Of a stretch of 64,000 nt of DNA, positions 45,583-58,000 are shown one piece after another. The notes under the pieces are model-generated. The model saw nothing but the letters and a program-made list of their open reading frames with translations, did no database searches and was not told the DNA's origin. Origin of the DNA: Ophioderma brevispina (Eukaryota; Echinodermata; Ophiuroidea; Amphilepidida; Ophiodermatidae); assembly GCA_023653785.1 (NCBI GenBank), contig JAMKCH010022259.1, positions 104,557-168,556 on the forward strand, given 5' to 3'. The position numbers were made by a program, and so were the translations under genes. The number at the start of each line of letters is the position of its first letter. Within the stretch, counting starts at the first letter, position 1.

Positions 45583-48500
45583 TTGAAAATAACTGCAGAT
45601 TTTGAGAAAATGAGCAAAGCGAGCAAAAATCAAAATCAGGCCTGGATCACGGTGTGTATTAAAATGTTGTTGTCGGGGATAATGTTGTAACTTCAAAACT
45701 ACAAGTTGATGTACAATTTAAGTTTCAGAAAATGGGGCCTTTATTTTTCTTCATACTGTGATATTTTCGTCCGTATCGATTATTCCCTTTTAAAAACAAT
45801 ATTTTGCTTTAACTTCAAAATTGTTGGTGCATCTAAAGTTGAATTCAAACTTGAGGCAGATAATTATAGTGGATATGCAAAATATTCACCTTTATTTTCA
45901 AAACAGATACTGCAAATGCGCTGAAAACTTTACATCATGTAGAACAAATGAAATTCACGTCTCAGATATAAAAACACCTTCAATAACCCGGTATATATAT
46001 TTGTAATTATGATCAAGTTTAGACGAGAATTGTTCAGGGATAAGTTGTATTTTAAGAGCATTAGACGTAATATACCCCACTTTTAATGCCAGAAACGTAC
46101 TTAGTATGAGTTTTTAACCATGTTAACAGTCTGCAAATTCATCCGGCATTCAGATACACAAAAAAAATGATAGTAACCTTTTTGGTTGTTTTATGCCTTC
46201 TAGGTAGACAACATTTTCACGATATATAGACTAAATTTTTCATAGGGCGTTTGAGAGCATCTGTGGTCGACTAGTTTAAGAAAATCGATCTAATTACATA
46301 TTGGCCCATTTATTTTTCAAAATATATGAATCGTAATTGTTAGGTTTGTATGCTGAAATGCGTGGTTGGTAAACTTAATGGAATCGACTTCCAATGCTAG
46401 GATTGTAACACTGGACTATTATATTAACAACAGACTATGTACCTAATACTAGCTATAGTAACTACTTGTTAAAAGTTGGATTAACTAATACCTTAAAGAA
46501 CACAAGTACATTTTCAGAAAAAATGTACCCTCCCTTTTTTAAACCGGGTTTGGTATATTATACCGCTTTCAAGTATTAAATCAAACCTGAAGAGGGAATA
46601 AAATATTTGTAAAGCTAATTAAGAAATGATGTTTAGATATGAGTTACACTCTATCTACATGACTTCATTTGGATCTGATAGTAGCTCCCGATTATATACA
46701 ATTTGCATATTATACAGTCCAGATATTGGAATAATGTTTGAATAACTTATAATTTACTTTATACTGAAACTTGTGTTGTTATTATACCCGGATTACTCCT
46801 GTGTTCTTCTGAGGCAAGAATGTCAGGAGTGTAACAATATAGATGCAATAAAAAGAAATGCTAACACAATCTTTCCGTTACGAAGTATACTGCCAAAATC
46901 AATTGATGTTGCCATCTTATCGGCCTAAAGGAAAATATCAAGTGCACTTCAGCTATTTTTAATATTACAAATGTTTTACAACCGTGTTAATGTTCATGTT
47001 ATTTAAATGACAGTTAACGGTGCTTATGAAGTGATTGTGACCCATTTGTATTGTAATAAACTATAGCATAGAAACTACTTCATATAAAGGGAAAATAGTT
47101 TGTGTGATCCACATATCATAATAATCGCTACAATCTACCCTATGTCAGGAGTGTAGCACCATCCATTGAGTATCCTTAACTGAAAGGCCACTGCCTTGCC
47201 ATAGATTGTTGCAATGATTTCATTTTTTCAGTAGTTTATATTTACCAACTGTCCCATTTAAGGTCAATACCACGTCTACTTATTGTTTTTTTTTAACACA
47301 CTATTTGCCCTCAAAATGATAAAATGGAAAAAAATATCCACACACGTACACCCCCCAAAAATGACAATTTCAAAATTCGAAATGACTATGTGGAATTCCC
47401 GAGCTGTTTTTGACAAATCTGTGTGGGAATTCCTATGGCATTTTCATCTTGTCATCTTGGGCGCCCGTGCACTTTTGGATTTCATGATGAGAATTCCCAT
47501 GCACGTTTTGGACTTCACTATGGGAATTGACGTGCATCTTTGGGGTTGTGTGGACAACCCAATTCATTAAAAACGCACTTTTGGATATTAAGAAGTGAAA
47601 AATAGTTTGTAGGAAAGTTTTATATGTTTCTCAATTTTAAAATAAATTTTATCATTCTAACACCACAAGAAGTCATCAAAGGCAATAGTAAATCAAATTT
47701 GAAATTTTGGACACAATGTCCCCTTTTTGTGCAATGTTTTTTTTAACTGCCCTTAACTGCATTCACCTACCTAACTCTCCTTCTGTCACTTAGCGTTCGG
47801 ATTTTGTTCTTTTCAAAGAACAATGGAATTAGCCGGTATTGAGCATATACTATACCGTCAATTGAAATACTTTTTCCATATTTGAAAATTTCAAAGAATG
47901 TCTGCTGTCAAAATTTAATTCAAACTTCGATAATTTTTCACACAGAATACGTTGAAACAAGTATTTAACAGCATTCCAATTTTAACGGTGGTGGGTCTCG
48001 CCTACATTATTTAAATGCTTCAATAAGTGAAACGTGTTTGTTTTTTATTCTAGCCCAGCACGATGCTACTTTTTAAAACTGATTTTATCAAAATGTTGCG
48101 CCTTCTGTTTGAAAATAAAACAAAACTTTATAAAACAGAAACATAGAAAGAAAAAACAGTGAAAGCAACTTCCTGTATTGCCTGATGAACGAATGAAAGC
48201 GACATGATTTGTTTTGTAACTGTCGCAGTTGAGGAAGTTAAGGTGAAAGCCAATGAACAGGCCAACTGAGACACACAAAGGCAAGTCGCCCACTTATCAC
48301 CAGTAACTATAAATGTCCACCTTTAAAATAGATTACAAATGGAGAAAAATTGAAATAACTCGAGACCATAATTCAAGGGCTGCCAATGAAGAAGAAAATT
48401 CGGTTGTAAAAGGAGCCAAAACTATAAAAATGTTAATCTGTGATCCAAGCATTTTTATGAGTAAAGCGAAAGTTTCTCGCGCCAACGCGTGTAGTGCCAA

Positions 48501-49924
48501 TTTTGTCCTCCCATACACCATTACACAATTATGTTTATTCAGACGCGCAAAACCAAATGCCATAACACAATTGCTCACTACTCTATAACTTGCTGGTGGT
48601 ATAGTTAGGGTTCACTCATGGGGGAATGTTTATCCGTTTTACTAGCTCATACCAATTTATTATCTTTACAATTACTTGAACAGTAATTGAAATATTTACT
48701 AATAAATATTGCCCTCGCAGCATTTTGTGGGAATGGTATATCACTCGGTATATATCATTAACAAAAAAGACCTATCTAGAACATATATATCAAGAAATAA
48801 AAGATTGAAGCAAATATAGATCTCGAAAATATTGGTTTAATAGTATTTTAATATTATAGTTAAAACATAAGGCAAAAAAGAGCTGACACGGGACTCGAAC
48901 ACAAAAGAACATGTACTTAAATTTACTAATACCGGACTATAACTTCACGATCGCGTACGAAGGTTCTGTCTTGGGGTTGTTTGATCAGATTATAGTGATA
49001 CAATCCAATGTTTCTCGCCGAGAAGGCATATTTCAAACGTAATATCCTACTCTAATTAATATTTTGATAAATGCCTCGCCAAAAGTTGCTCAAAATATTA
49101 CAACGAATCTCTGGTATAAATTTTTCTTCATGTAAAAAGAAAAATGTTTTAAACGAGAGAATCGCATTATGAAGGACGTGTGCTGGTGTTTTCAGTTTTA
49201 CGGAATCCTCTTTCACGAGGCTTGATCTGAAGACACCAACTTCTCTTGTTCATTTTTCCTGGAACTTTGATTGGTGTGTGTGTGTGTGGGGGGCGGGTGA
49301 TGATAAATAGCGATTGGTAATCTTCCTGGATTTTTTACTTGGGAGGTGACTTCTCTGATTAGTTACTCTTCAGCTCCCCCACTCCGATTTAGCACGATAG
49401 TACTGAAACTGACCCGTAAGTTGGCTTGAACTGGTAACTATCGAGGTGGCTTACTTAAAACTAGTAATTTACCCCCGATTTACTGCACTGTGGCCTATGA
49501 GTAGATAAACATTTTCGGACCAATCAGGGGCATGACAAAATTGAACCACCACCCTTCGACATTCATGCCTGAGACGTGCTACCACGTAGGTGAATGTAAT
49601 ATTTTATTTTCCATTTCAGTGACCCCTAGTTTAATCTGTTAAAATTTTTTTTTTTTTTTTAGAATTCAGTTGGCGTAAACAACTTTTAATGGCAATGGTA
49701 ATGACTGATTTCTTGGTATGTAAAATTGTACAAGCGTGTGACTTTAAAGTTAATTTATGTACATAGTTTCTCATTGGTTGCCAATTTTTGTACATCATTG
49801 ATTTGTAGTAAAGTCCGCGTCACTAAATTAGATTCTGGTCTGGCAACTCTTTTTTTTTCTTTGGCAGAAAGAATCGAGAAGAACAAAGACTAACCATATG
49901 TCAGATCAAGTTTTAATTGAAACA
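45583..49924. other. Unassigned AT-rich sequence, about 4.3 kb
   Basis: No gene was recognised. A lone B-box-like TGTTCGAGTCCCGTGTC occurs on the minus strand near 48890-48906 without a matching A box. The frames at 47283-47570 and 48313-48588 lack motifs. Confidence 0.35.
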
Positions 49925-50225
49925 AGAGTCCTTCCTATTTTACTGGAAGTGGTTCAAACTACTTATTTTTCTGCATTTACCCTGTGAATGATGCATGTTG
50001 GGTTGGATTTGTTATGAGCGAAAAGTGCCCCATTTTGGTAGACCCAATATTAAATTTCTACAGTAACCTCCATGGGCTTACAAAATTCAATTTTTTAGCT
50101 CTAACATCAAAATGGATTGAATATCGTCGTGACACTTTAAATATGGGGTTTTGGGTCAAGACCATCCAATCAAGAAAGACAAACCTTTATATAATTAAAT
50201 CGAGCCATCTCCCTTTAAGGGGAAT
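49925..50225. mobile_element. Dispersed MITE-like repeat, family II, copy 2
   Basis: Inverted relative to 23248-23505. Its right end reads TTAAATCGAGCCATCTCCCT then TTAAGG, the complement of the CTTAAAGG-type end of the other copy. The 87-codon frame at 49984-50247 is inside it. Confidence 0.65.
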
Positions 50226-52469
50226 TACAATCGGCACTATGAATTAGCTTCCTAATTTCCTGATAAATGAGGCTCATTAAATTATTCGTGTACTAATTTA
50301 AACAAACACCAATGATTCAACATCAGGACTCCTTTGAAATAATCTATTTTCCATACTTTGGCATAACCTACTAAATGCTATGCTATGATGATTATGATGA
50401 AGATGGACAATTACTATATTTCATATCATCAAGGCTAACGTAAAGTGTCTTCTTAATTATAAAAATAATGTAATTAAAAGTCAAACACATGCATGCACGT
50501 AAAACATGGACCTATTAATAATACTATTCAAGTTTCAATCATATATAAAATCATGGTCTAGTCCAGCTACTGTATATAAATAATGTGGACTACGAAAATG
50601 AATATGAAAACAGGTCATATATTGATCCTATAGTGGGCCTGCATTATTCTTATCTAAATTATGGCAATTGTTTAGTATTTAACAGCCAAGTAACATTTTA
50701 TTAATTAATGAACTGCAATTTCTTTTTTCTATAATTTGTGATTTTGGCAAATAGTCATGTGAAACTTGTGTTTACATTTATTATAACACTTGGTATAAAT
50801 ACCTAAGTTGAAAATATCTAATGCGGTCAATATCAATTCTGTGGTGAGCATAGAACCATGGTCATCAGTTCCTTGTACCACCATCAGGTCTGTTTGAAGA
50901 GTTGTCAACAGGGGGGGGAAGTGGTGGTACAAGAGAGCATAAAATAGTGAGGTTCTCAGAAAGTTTTAAAACATTCACTAAAATACTCATCATGTAACTT
51001 CACCAATTTTCACCATTTGGCACTCCAAAAACCGCTTAATGAATTACTAACTTATAATACTGAACAAAGCTTCATTATTGTACCACTGAAATTGTGAAAA
51101 ATCCAACACACTAACATTCAGTCATTCGTCATCTCCTTCAACTTCCTGTCAATATCCGCAAAACTCACTTCTTTGCCGAATGTCTTTATCCTGCATTACT
51201 GTTCCCACTTCATTCAAGGTGTCATCTGCCACTAGCATATGAGGTAGGTTAGTGATCTTGCATCTTAGTTGCGTCTGGTAGCATCAGAATGGTTTAACAG
51301 CGGGGGGGTGGGGGGGGGGGCAGGGGCGCAAGCCACCCCAAACAGAACCCTTGCCCCCCCCCCTTTCGCCCCCCAAATGAACTGACTTTGTAACAGTGTT
51401 TATGGAGAAGGAACCAAATTTGCCCCCTCAAAAAAAACCTTGGGCACACCCCTCAGCCCCCCCCCCATGTGTAAAGGTCTGGTTACGCCCACTGTTGCAG
51501 GCACTCTATGTTAGTCCTGGTTCTTGTCAAGAGGTCCGTTCTACTATCAAGTCCATAGGAAACTAGATATCTAAAATCTCTAGCTTCGTAAGGTTATTGC
51601 ATCATGATTTAAATAGGCCAAAGAATTTCTTTAAAATTGGATATATAGTGCATTCATTTGAGCTGATAACAAATCTGAAATAAAAAAAAATGGCTTACCG
51701 TCTCGTTTTTGAGAAAAAAGACTTTCAAAAAGTACATTTTTGCCAAATTTTACATTCTTTACCACGCAACTCTATGGAGAAATGTGATGCATCGATACTA
51801 ACATGCCCCAAAAAGATAACAAAGGGCCGATCGGGTTTTTCTGATTTTCACATATGTTTTTTAAAAAGGTCTAAGTTGCATACTGAAAATACCGACATAA
51901 AAAACATGGTGTCACCGTATAGTTTTTCCTGAACAATCGTCCGAAAAGGACATTTTTAGAGGGAATTTCCGTCTTCACTAAGACGCTGCATCTCGCTTTA
52001 AGTTTAACTGCCTTAGTCACTCAGCAAAACAAAATCGCTCCTGATTTTTGCGACGCTAAAATCGCAATCGATGCACGCTTGCTCATCTCCGAGTTTTATT
52101 AAGTCGGCTTGTGCGTACTCCTTATAAACCAAATCATAATGCCACACCTTAATTACTTGTACCATCCCTGAGTCGATAGAAGTCGACCTCTTCACTAGAA
52201 CACGCTTCTCTCTTCTTTGATTTTACCCTTTAGTCTCCCTTTAACGGCTGAACTCTTTAAACATGTTAACTACTGTGAGTAGATCTTGGTAGGATGATAT
52301 CAGTTTCACAGTCAATGGTACATCGGTCAAGTGCTTTGACTTTGGCGGCCAGATCTACCAATTGTGAAGGCTCTTATCATCATGGTGTCTGCGACTGACG
52401 CAATACGGTGATCGACCATTTCGACGGTTCGACACAATAACGAAAGAAAAGGGGCAAGTGTGCCACCTT
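50226..52469. other. Unassigned; G/C homopolymer-rich patch at 51302-51470
   Basis: GGGGGGGTGGGGGGGGGGG at 51302-51320 is followed by C runs at 51353-51375 and 51459-51467. No gene was recognised. Confidence 0.35.
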
Positions 52470-53216
52470 GATTGATTGATTGAATTTATGTGGTTTTAAA
52501 ACAACATACATAATGTACAAAGCAAGGATTAAAAACATAAAAAATGCCCAATTCAATCAAAATAAAACAAATAATAGACATGATTAACTTAATAGCTATA
52601 CCATACATATACTGCTTAAAACCAGGATTACTCTGAACGCCATATTACATGCTTATTTCCAATGAGGTCCCTTCAGTGAGAGGCAGCAAATTGAAGCAAA
52701 ATGCAAAAACTGAAGAAAAAGAATTTCAATGAAACAAACAAAAGATGAGGAAAGGGAAACATTACATGAAAAGCTTAAATTAAAATTGTGACATCATTGG
52801 GAGCCTTCTTCTGCACATTTGAAACCAGATATATTTTTAATATTTTTTGATGCTGACTGGCAATAGATTCCATCACCTTCTTGCCACTTAAATAAAACTG
52901 GATCAGCCGACTTTAAATTTTGGGTACCAAAAAATTGTAAGCACTAACCCCTTTTTGCTGTATCCTGAACATCAGATCAGAGAGTTTTTGGAATTGTCAT
53001 GAAGGTAGTTAGCACATTGTTGTTAAAAATTTTATGGACATGCCTATGCTTCAAGAATTTGACTCTGTTCTCAACATTTCAATAATTTGCCAACAGGCGA
53101 GGTTGATCTTGACCAATAAGAATTCCCTGCCGTGGTATTGAATTCTTCGGTGGAACCATCCATGCTCTGCACAAAACTAGTTGAGTTGTCGTACATTATA
53201 CCAATATATCGTACTA
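52470..53216 (-). pseudogene. LINE relic, 3' part (downstream of a foldback insertion)
   Basis: Read right to left, 53213-53120 encodes RYIGIMYDNSTSFVQSMDG then STEEFNTTAG, the RT segment just before the usual QGD/P-LF box. Shifted frames follow with NRVKFLKHRHVHKIFNNN (53090-53030), YLHDN and AYNFLVPKI, and a degenerate W-S-P-S box typical of LINE C-termini. The 3' end is AAACCACATAAATTC with a short TCAA microsatellite tail (52497-52470), as in LINEs with simple-repeat tails. The junction at 53120 lacks the FADD region, so an internal deletion or recombination between two LINEs is possible. The element reverse-transcribed its own RNA. It is now dead. Confidence 0.7.
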
Positions 53217-54103
53217 CAGGGCGAGTAAAAAAAAATTGACCCTGATTACGTCCGCCATTTTTAAGTAACAGATATATAACATATGCAGTATCATCTGAAA
53301 GCTTAGTTCATTATCTTTAATTTGCTGCAAAGATCATTCACATCAGTTAGGTATAGACAGAGTTACAGTCGTCTGAATCAAGTAGTCGGTTTTGCGCTCT
53401 GTCCACGGATTCACATCAAAATGAATGGCGTTCAGCGAAGCAAATCAGTGTCCCCAGAAGAAAATCGGGCTATCTCTTGACTACAGAATAAATGTGATGG
53501 TACTTAATCCCACAAAATTCAGTCACAATTTACCATCGATACCCTCTTAACGTTTCTACGTCCTCATCACTCATAACAACCATTTGAAAAATAAAGTAAC
53601 TTGATACATGTATCAGTTTCTGGAGGAGTTGAATGAATCATACCTGAAGGGACAGACATCGGTGACAACCTGAGGTTTACAGTATTGTCTATATTTGTAG
53701 ACCAAAATATGCCACGCCTTGAAAAAAGTGTTACAAATAAAACTTACCATTATTACTGGTGTTTACACCTTTTTTGACATAAACATAGACATACCCTTAT
53801 CATTTTGGGGAGTCATTTGCTTAGTTGGCCGCCGTGCATTCAAATGGGAATCCGTGGACAGGGGGAAAAGGTGACTACTTGATTCAAAAGACTGTAGCTC
53901 GGCCTATACTTAACCAATTGGAATTATCTTTGCAGCAAATTAAAGATAATGAAATTTCTTTTCTGGTGATATCACATTATCTTTGCAGCAAATTAAAGAT
54001 AATGAAATATCCTTTCTGTTGATATCACATATGCTAGATATATGTTATTTAAAAATTCAAAATGGCGGACACAATCAGGGTCAAGTGTTTTTTACTCACC
54101 CTG
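53217..54103. mobile_element. 887-bp foldback element with TA target site, inside a LINE
   Basis: The ends are CAGGGCGAGTAAAAAA (53217) and its complement TTTTTTACTCACCCTG (to 54103), flanked by TA at 53215-53216 and 54104-54105. The arms are very long: left 53217-53430, right 53826-54103, sharing CTTGACCCTGAT, TTATCTTTAATTTGCTGCAA, GAATCAAGTAGTC and CTGTCCACGGATTC. The right arm has an internal duplication of about 52 bp. The middle (about 395 bp) has no transposase. Confidence 0.85.
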
Positions 54104-54370
54104 TATCTCATCAGGGATACCATAATTAAGCAGAATATCTATCATTTCCTTCCGATTCACACTATCAAAGGCCTTTGAGAAGTCTACAAAGACATTTAGT
54201 AATATCTAACAAGCCACAAAATTACATACTCTACAAGGAGAACTGTTGAGAAACGCGTGTCATCATTAATCTTGCTGGCCACCTACAAATAAAAGGTGGA
54301 CACACTAACCATTGCCTCAGATAGCAGATTATGATTGGTTAAATAATGTAAACTGAAGATAGATCAACCC
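54104..54370 (-). pseudogene. LINE reverse transcriptase relic, upstream part
   Basis: Reading right to left, LHYLTNHNLLSE near 54345-54310 resembles the YL-NNLL box before RT motif 1. At 54195-54106, VDFSKAFDSVNRKEMIDIL then NYGIPDEIQ is the RT motif A region, with the first catalytic Asp in DFSKAFD. The frame runs into the foldback element. The next RT segment (RYIGIMYDNST) resumes on its other side at 53213 in the same orientation, so the two relics are one LINE split by the insertion. Frameshifts lie between the two boxes. Confidence 0.8.
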
Positions 54371-55360
54371 ATGAATTTGTGCTAATTTTGACTGATTCAA
54401 GATTATCGCTGCGCTGTGCAAGGTTCAGTGCAATTTTGAACATTACATTGGTAATTGCATATCCATAGCACTATCTTCAGTGGAACTGAAGTGTTTGGGG
54501 AAAGCACAGGGAATTTTAGATAATAGGGAATATATCTGCGGTCAATAATCACATAATTAAAAGAAGGAACATTTGATGTCGAGTGTTGAGTTAGAAATAA
54601 TTTGTAAGATGCAAGTCTACATCAAGATCAAAAAGTCTAACAGACTTTATACTGAATAATTACAGTACTAATTTTAAACCCACTCCCACCATGCCCACGG
54701 GATTTTTCGACGTGAAGTCATGGTTTAAGGGGAACTAGACTTCACACTTCAGTCGCTCGATAAAATAGCGATGAACCTAAAGCTAAAGACTGTTCTGGCT
54801 GAATGGGAAGCAGAGGTACAGATCCCACTGGAAGGTAAAACCTATTACCATGATTACCAGCAACTTAAGTGTCTGTTAGCGAAAAATTAACGCTTCAATT
54901 AGGTCCATCTATTACTTAAACGAATGGCAATTATTTTATTCACCGGTGTGCCGACCAGTAGCTTTCTACTGTCACCGTATGTACCTTCTTTCTACCTATC
55001 AGACAACCACGGAGTAGCCACAAGGGTAGGTACTGCAGAGGGAAAACGTCACTGCACACCTAAAAACTAGTGTAATTCTGTAATTTGGAAAACGCTTGCT
55101 GCAGTTACTGCATGACAAGCTAAGACGGTGGCAAGGGGTTCTGCGTGCGCGGTCGGTCATTCGCCAACATGGCCATCGGTTGAAGATTTTTAAAAAATGC
55201 TTAGGAATATAGGAGTACCTTTAAGTTTGAAGTAGCGTAACCACCCGCATATGAGCCATATCACCAAGTGGAGTATTCATTACACCACACACACAATTCA
55301 ACCACACTTCCTTCCCTCTTTTCCACTTCCTCTTTATCTCTCACTCCTTCCCTCTCTTTT
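54371..55360. other. Unassigned sequence; pyrimidine-rich tract 55300-55360
   Basis: No motif was recognised. The CTTCC/CTCTTT-rich tract lies just before the SINE tail. Confidence 0.35.
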
Positions 55361-55700
55361 AATAATAATAATAATAATAATGTCGATTTATAACTCGCAC
55401 ATATCCGCCCTACGCATACGGGGTGCTCAAGGCGCGATTGCCAATTATTATTACCGCTGCCATCAGGAAATCGTCACAATCATTTCGCTTTATCTAGGTG
55501 GCTGCTGGCTAGGCGCACAACTCTATCAGCACTTAGATTGTAACATCCCCCATAACAGCTCCCCATATTTCGCTTGGGTGAACGAGGCAATTGAGACTAA
55601 GTATCTTGCCCAGGGATACACGTTGACTTCAGCGGGGCTCGAACTCACAACCATTGACATGTGGACCAAGCGCTCAAACCACTGGACCGCATATTCCCTC
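55361..55700 (-). mobile_element. tRNA-derived SINE, second copy
   Basis: Read on the minus strand it has a GCGGTCCAGTGG A box (near 55692), GAGTTCGAGCCCCGCTGA (B box, near 55645), ATCCCTGGGCAAGATACTT, CACCCAAGCGAAATATGGGG and AGCTGTTATGGGGG. It ends in an ATT microsatellite (55382-55361). Head and body match the copy at 4257. Inserted sequence after AGCTGTTA makes it longer. The 151-codon plus frame across it is not a gene. Confidence 0.87.
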
Positions 55701-56101
55701 AAATAGTGTCAGAGAACATCTCAAATCCAAAGGTTTTCGGGCCGTTAAACTTATAGTTATCAGCATGAGATGTTGGAAGGTGTGATAAAATTAGGCTGCT
55801 ATCGATAGGGCGTCATAAAAGCTGACTCTGCCCATCTCAATATTTGGGACACTCTTCCGAAAAAATAACAACCCCCAAGGCCGTACGTATTTTCCTTACT
55901 GTTCTTTCACACTTTTGCAGACAAGAGTCGTTGTAGCATCTTGTTCATTGAACAAGATAATCCCTAAATGAGCACACCAAGTAACAAACACCTTATCCTG
56001 AAAGCCCCAGATCGTGCTTTGTCAACCACGCATGCACTTCTTTGAGTACAAAGATTACAGTTGGTTTGTTTTCTGCAACTTGACTGTGCTTTGTTAACCA
56101 C

Positions 56102-56103
<2 letters not shown>
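55701..56103. other. Unassigned; 17-bp direct repeat near the A tract
   Basis: GTGCTTTGTCAACCACG near 56017 recurs as GTGCTTTGTTAACCACG just before the poly(A) tract. Confidence 0.45.

Positions 56104-56168
<65 letters not shown>
56104..56168. repeat. 65-base A homopolymer
   Basis: Uninterrupted A run. No retrocopy body or clear target duplication is visible beside it. Confidence 0.95.
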
Positions 56169-56169
<1 letters not shown>

Positions 56170-56916
56170 ACGTGTAATATACTTTGCTTTAGTTCATTCA
56201 TGTTCTGTTTTACGTAACTGTCTGCAATAGCGGTACCATTGTCACAAGCTTGTTCCAGTTGGGAGACACACTCTCAGTTTGTCTACCAATCCGTAACTTA
56301 TCACTCGCTTGTAACGTTACAGTGAAGTAAAATTGTTCGAAGGTGTTTCACCACCAAGTCTCTTCACGCTGTGTAGCTTTGATAATATTTCATCGGTTCG
56401 AGAAATGGATACCTGTACCGTGTAGACATTTTCTCCAAAAGCCTTATGGGGAAAGTGGCTACATTTTGATGGATGGTTCTACTTGGGCAGCTGACTTAAA
56501 ACTATTCGAGGTGACTAGATTGACTGTGTCAGGGAGGAGTTTATTCCAGTCTGCTATAGTTCTAATGAAAAAGAGTTGATGAATGTGCTGGCATACTGTT
56601 GATGGAATTGATGGGAGTGCCCTCTTCTGTTTCTTTCTATTTTTGGTTTAATTCTGCATGCTTGATGTCAAATTCACCATGGATCATTTTGTAGAGTGTG
56701 GTCAACCGGTGTGTTTTTCTGCGTTGTTGTAATGGTATCGACTCCAGGTCATTTAGGATTGAAGTGATGCTATATTCTTCACCATGCTTGTTAGTAACAA
56801 ATCTTGCATTCTTTCAATGTTGTCGATATTCTTTTGGGTGTAGGGATCCCAAAATGCTGTTGCATAATCAAGGTGAGGTCTCATCACATCAGGGTAAGGT
56901 GAGGTTTTTCCCTTAA

Positions 56917-57294
56917 AGGGACAGGAGATTTTTGAGGATCGAATTTCTTTCATTTGGCAATTATCTTTGTAGAACACCTACCAAGAACGGTTTTCGAGGT
57001 TTATTTGGTCCAAACAACAGTGAACAAGCATCAAACAACAGAAAATAATTTTTAAATAACTTGCCTGCTACGTAATCGTATTCCATATAAGCATGGCTTT
57101 GATTTTCTTCGTGCCTGCGACAGAAATTGCAAAATCACATCATCTTAATGTTCTTATTACATAACGATGGCGTCTTTAGCTTATTTCACTTCAGGTGGTG
57201 GGTAAGTTTTCCAAATATGCAAAAAGCTCGAGTTCGAAAAATACTGGGGCGCTTCTTTCTGAAAAAAGTCTTTTTAATGTCTCTTTAATGGGTA
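56917..57294. mobile_element. TTAA MITE, family III, inserted in a LINE
   Basis: TTAA at 56913-56916 and 57295-57298 flanks AGGGACAGGAGA and its imperfect mirror TTTAATGTCTCT. The body matches the fragment at 5456-5660. LINE coding sequence resumes on both sides. Confidence 0.82.
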
Positions 57295-57512
57295 GAGCAT
57301 GAAATTCAGGCTCTAGTTGCCTTGGAGATTGCATGTTGTGTTTGCATATTACAACAAAGATCATTCTCATACTGGACACCAAGGTAGGGTGATGTTACTT
57401 GTTTCATCAAGATTGACTCCCATCATAGAGTAAACCTCTTTTCCCATGTTTCCTAGATTTTGACGGGTTGAACCGCATGCCCAATATCTGTGCCCAGTCA
57501 ACTAACTTATTC

Positions 57513-57689
57513 AGGTGTAGAAGTAATTATAGTCCGCCGTACTCATAGTCCGGCTACAACGGTAAAGAATAGGGCACTCGATTCAGTTGACTCTTCACGC
57601 AACATTAGTTTCACGCTTTATTCCGTTGTCTATGGAGCCGAACTGTGTGGCTCCCGGAGGACTATAATTACTTTCACAGTTTCACACCG
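57513..57689. mobile_element. GTCCGG-family MITE inserted in a LINE
   Basis: AGGTGTAGAAGTAATTATAG, then the TCCGCCG / TAGTCCGG core, CACGCAACATTAGTTTCACG and CTTTATTCCG, then ATAATTACTTTCAC to CACACCGG. The ends are inverted repeats (AGGTGTAGAAGTAATTATAG against CTATAATTACTTTCAC). It separates the RT ADD box from the thumb segment. Confidence 0.85.
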
Positions 57690-58000
57690 GTCGTCCTCAG
57701 TTGTTTCAATTGTCTTATAAACAAGACAATCGTCAGCAAGCAGCCGTGTAGTGCTGGAGATGTTTTCGTGGTTGTCATTAATGAACGGAAGGAAGAGGGC
57801 CTAGAACGGTTCCTTGTGGAGCACCGCTGAGTACTGGTTTCCATTCTGATGCATTTCCATTGAATACAACCCTCTGAGTAACTTCAACAAGCACTGAGAT
57901 GAGTATGATATTCAGATAAAGGGCGAACGTGGCTTGGTTTTTAATGGAGTCGCCTCTGTTGCAAAGGATCCCCGGTTCAAAACTCAATGCGCCCATTTAC

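Larger units (their letters stand above)
56497..58000 (-). pseudogene. LINE ORF2 relic (RT palm to C-terminus), interrupted by two MITEs
   Basis: Right to left: TQRVVFNGNASEWKPVLSG then APQGTVLGPL (57890-57800) is RT motif B. After a frameshift, INDNHENI then RLLADDCLVYKTIE (57790-57710) contains the ADD catalytic pair. The MITE at 57513-57689 follows. Then LVDWAQILGMRFNPSKSR (57500-57440) and a YLGVQ box near 57385 (thumb). Then SKATRA near 57330. The second MITE occupies 56917-57294. Beyond it come VMRPHLDYATAFWDPYTQKN (56910-56825), LTTLYKMIHGEFD near 56690, and TIADWNKLLPDTVNLVTSNSF (56560-56497), the normal C-terminal tail. The order is intact with several frameshifts. It is CR1/jockey-like in style, and the endonuclease is missing. 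Confidence 0.88.

Noticed and set aside
48880..48990. tRNA gene on minus
   Set aside because: Only a B-box-like word is present. No A box at the right distance and no acceptor stem.
55251..55706. 151-codon ATG frame on plus
   Set aside because: It reads antisense through a tRNA-derived SINE (A box, B box and conserved body on the other strand).
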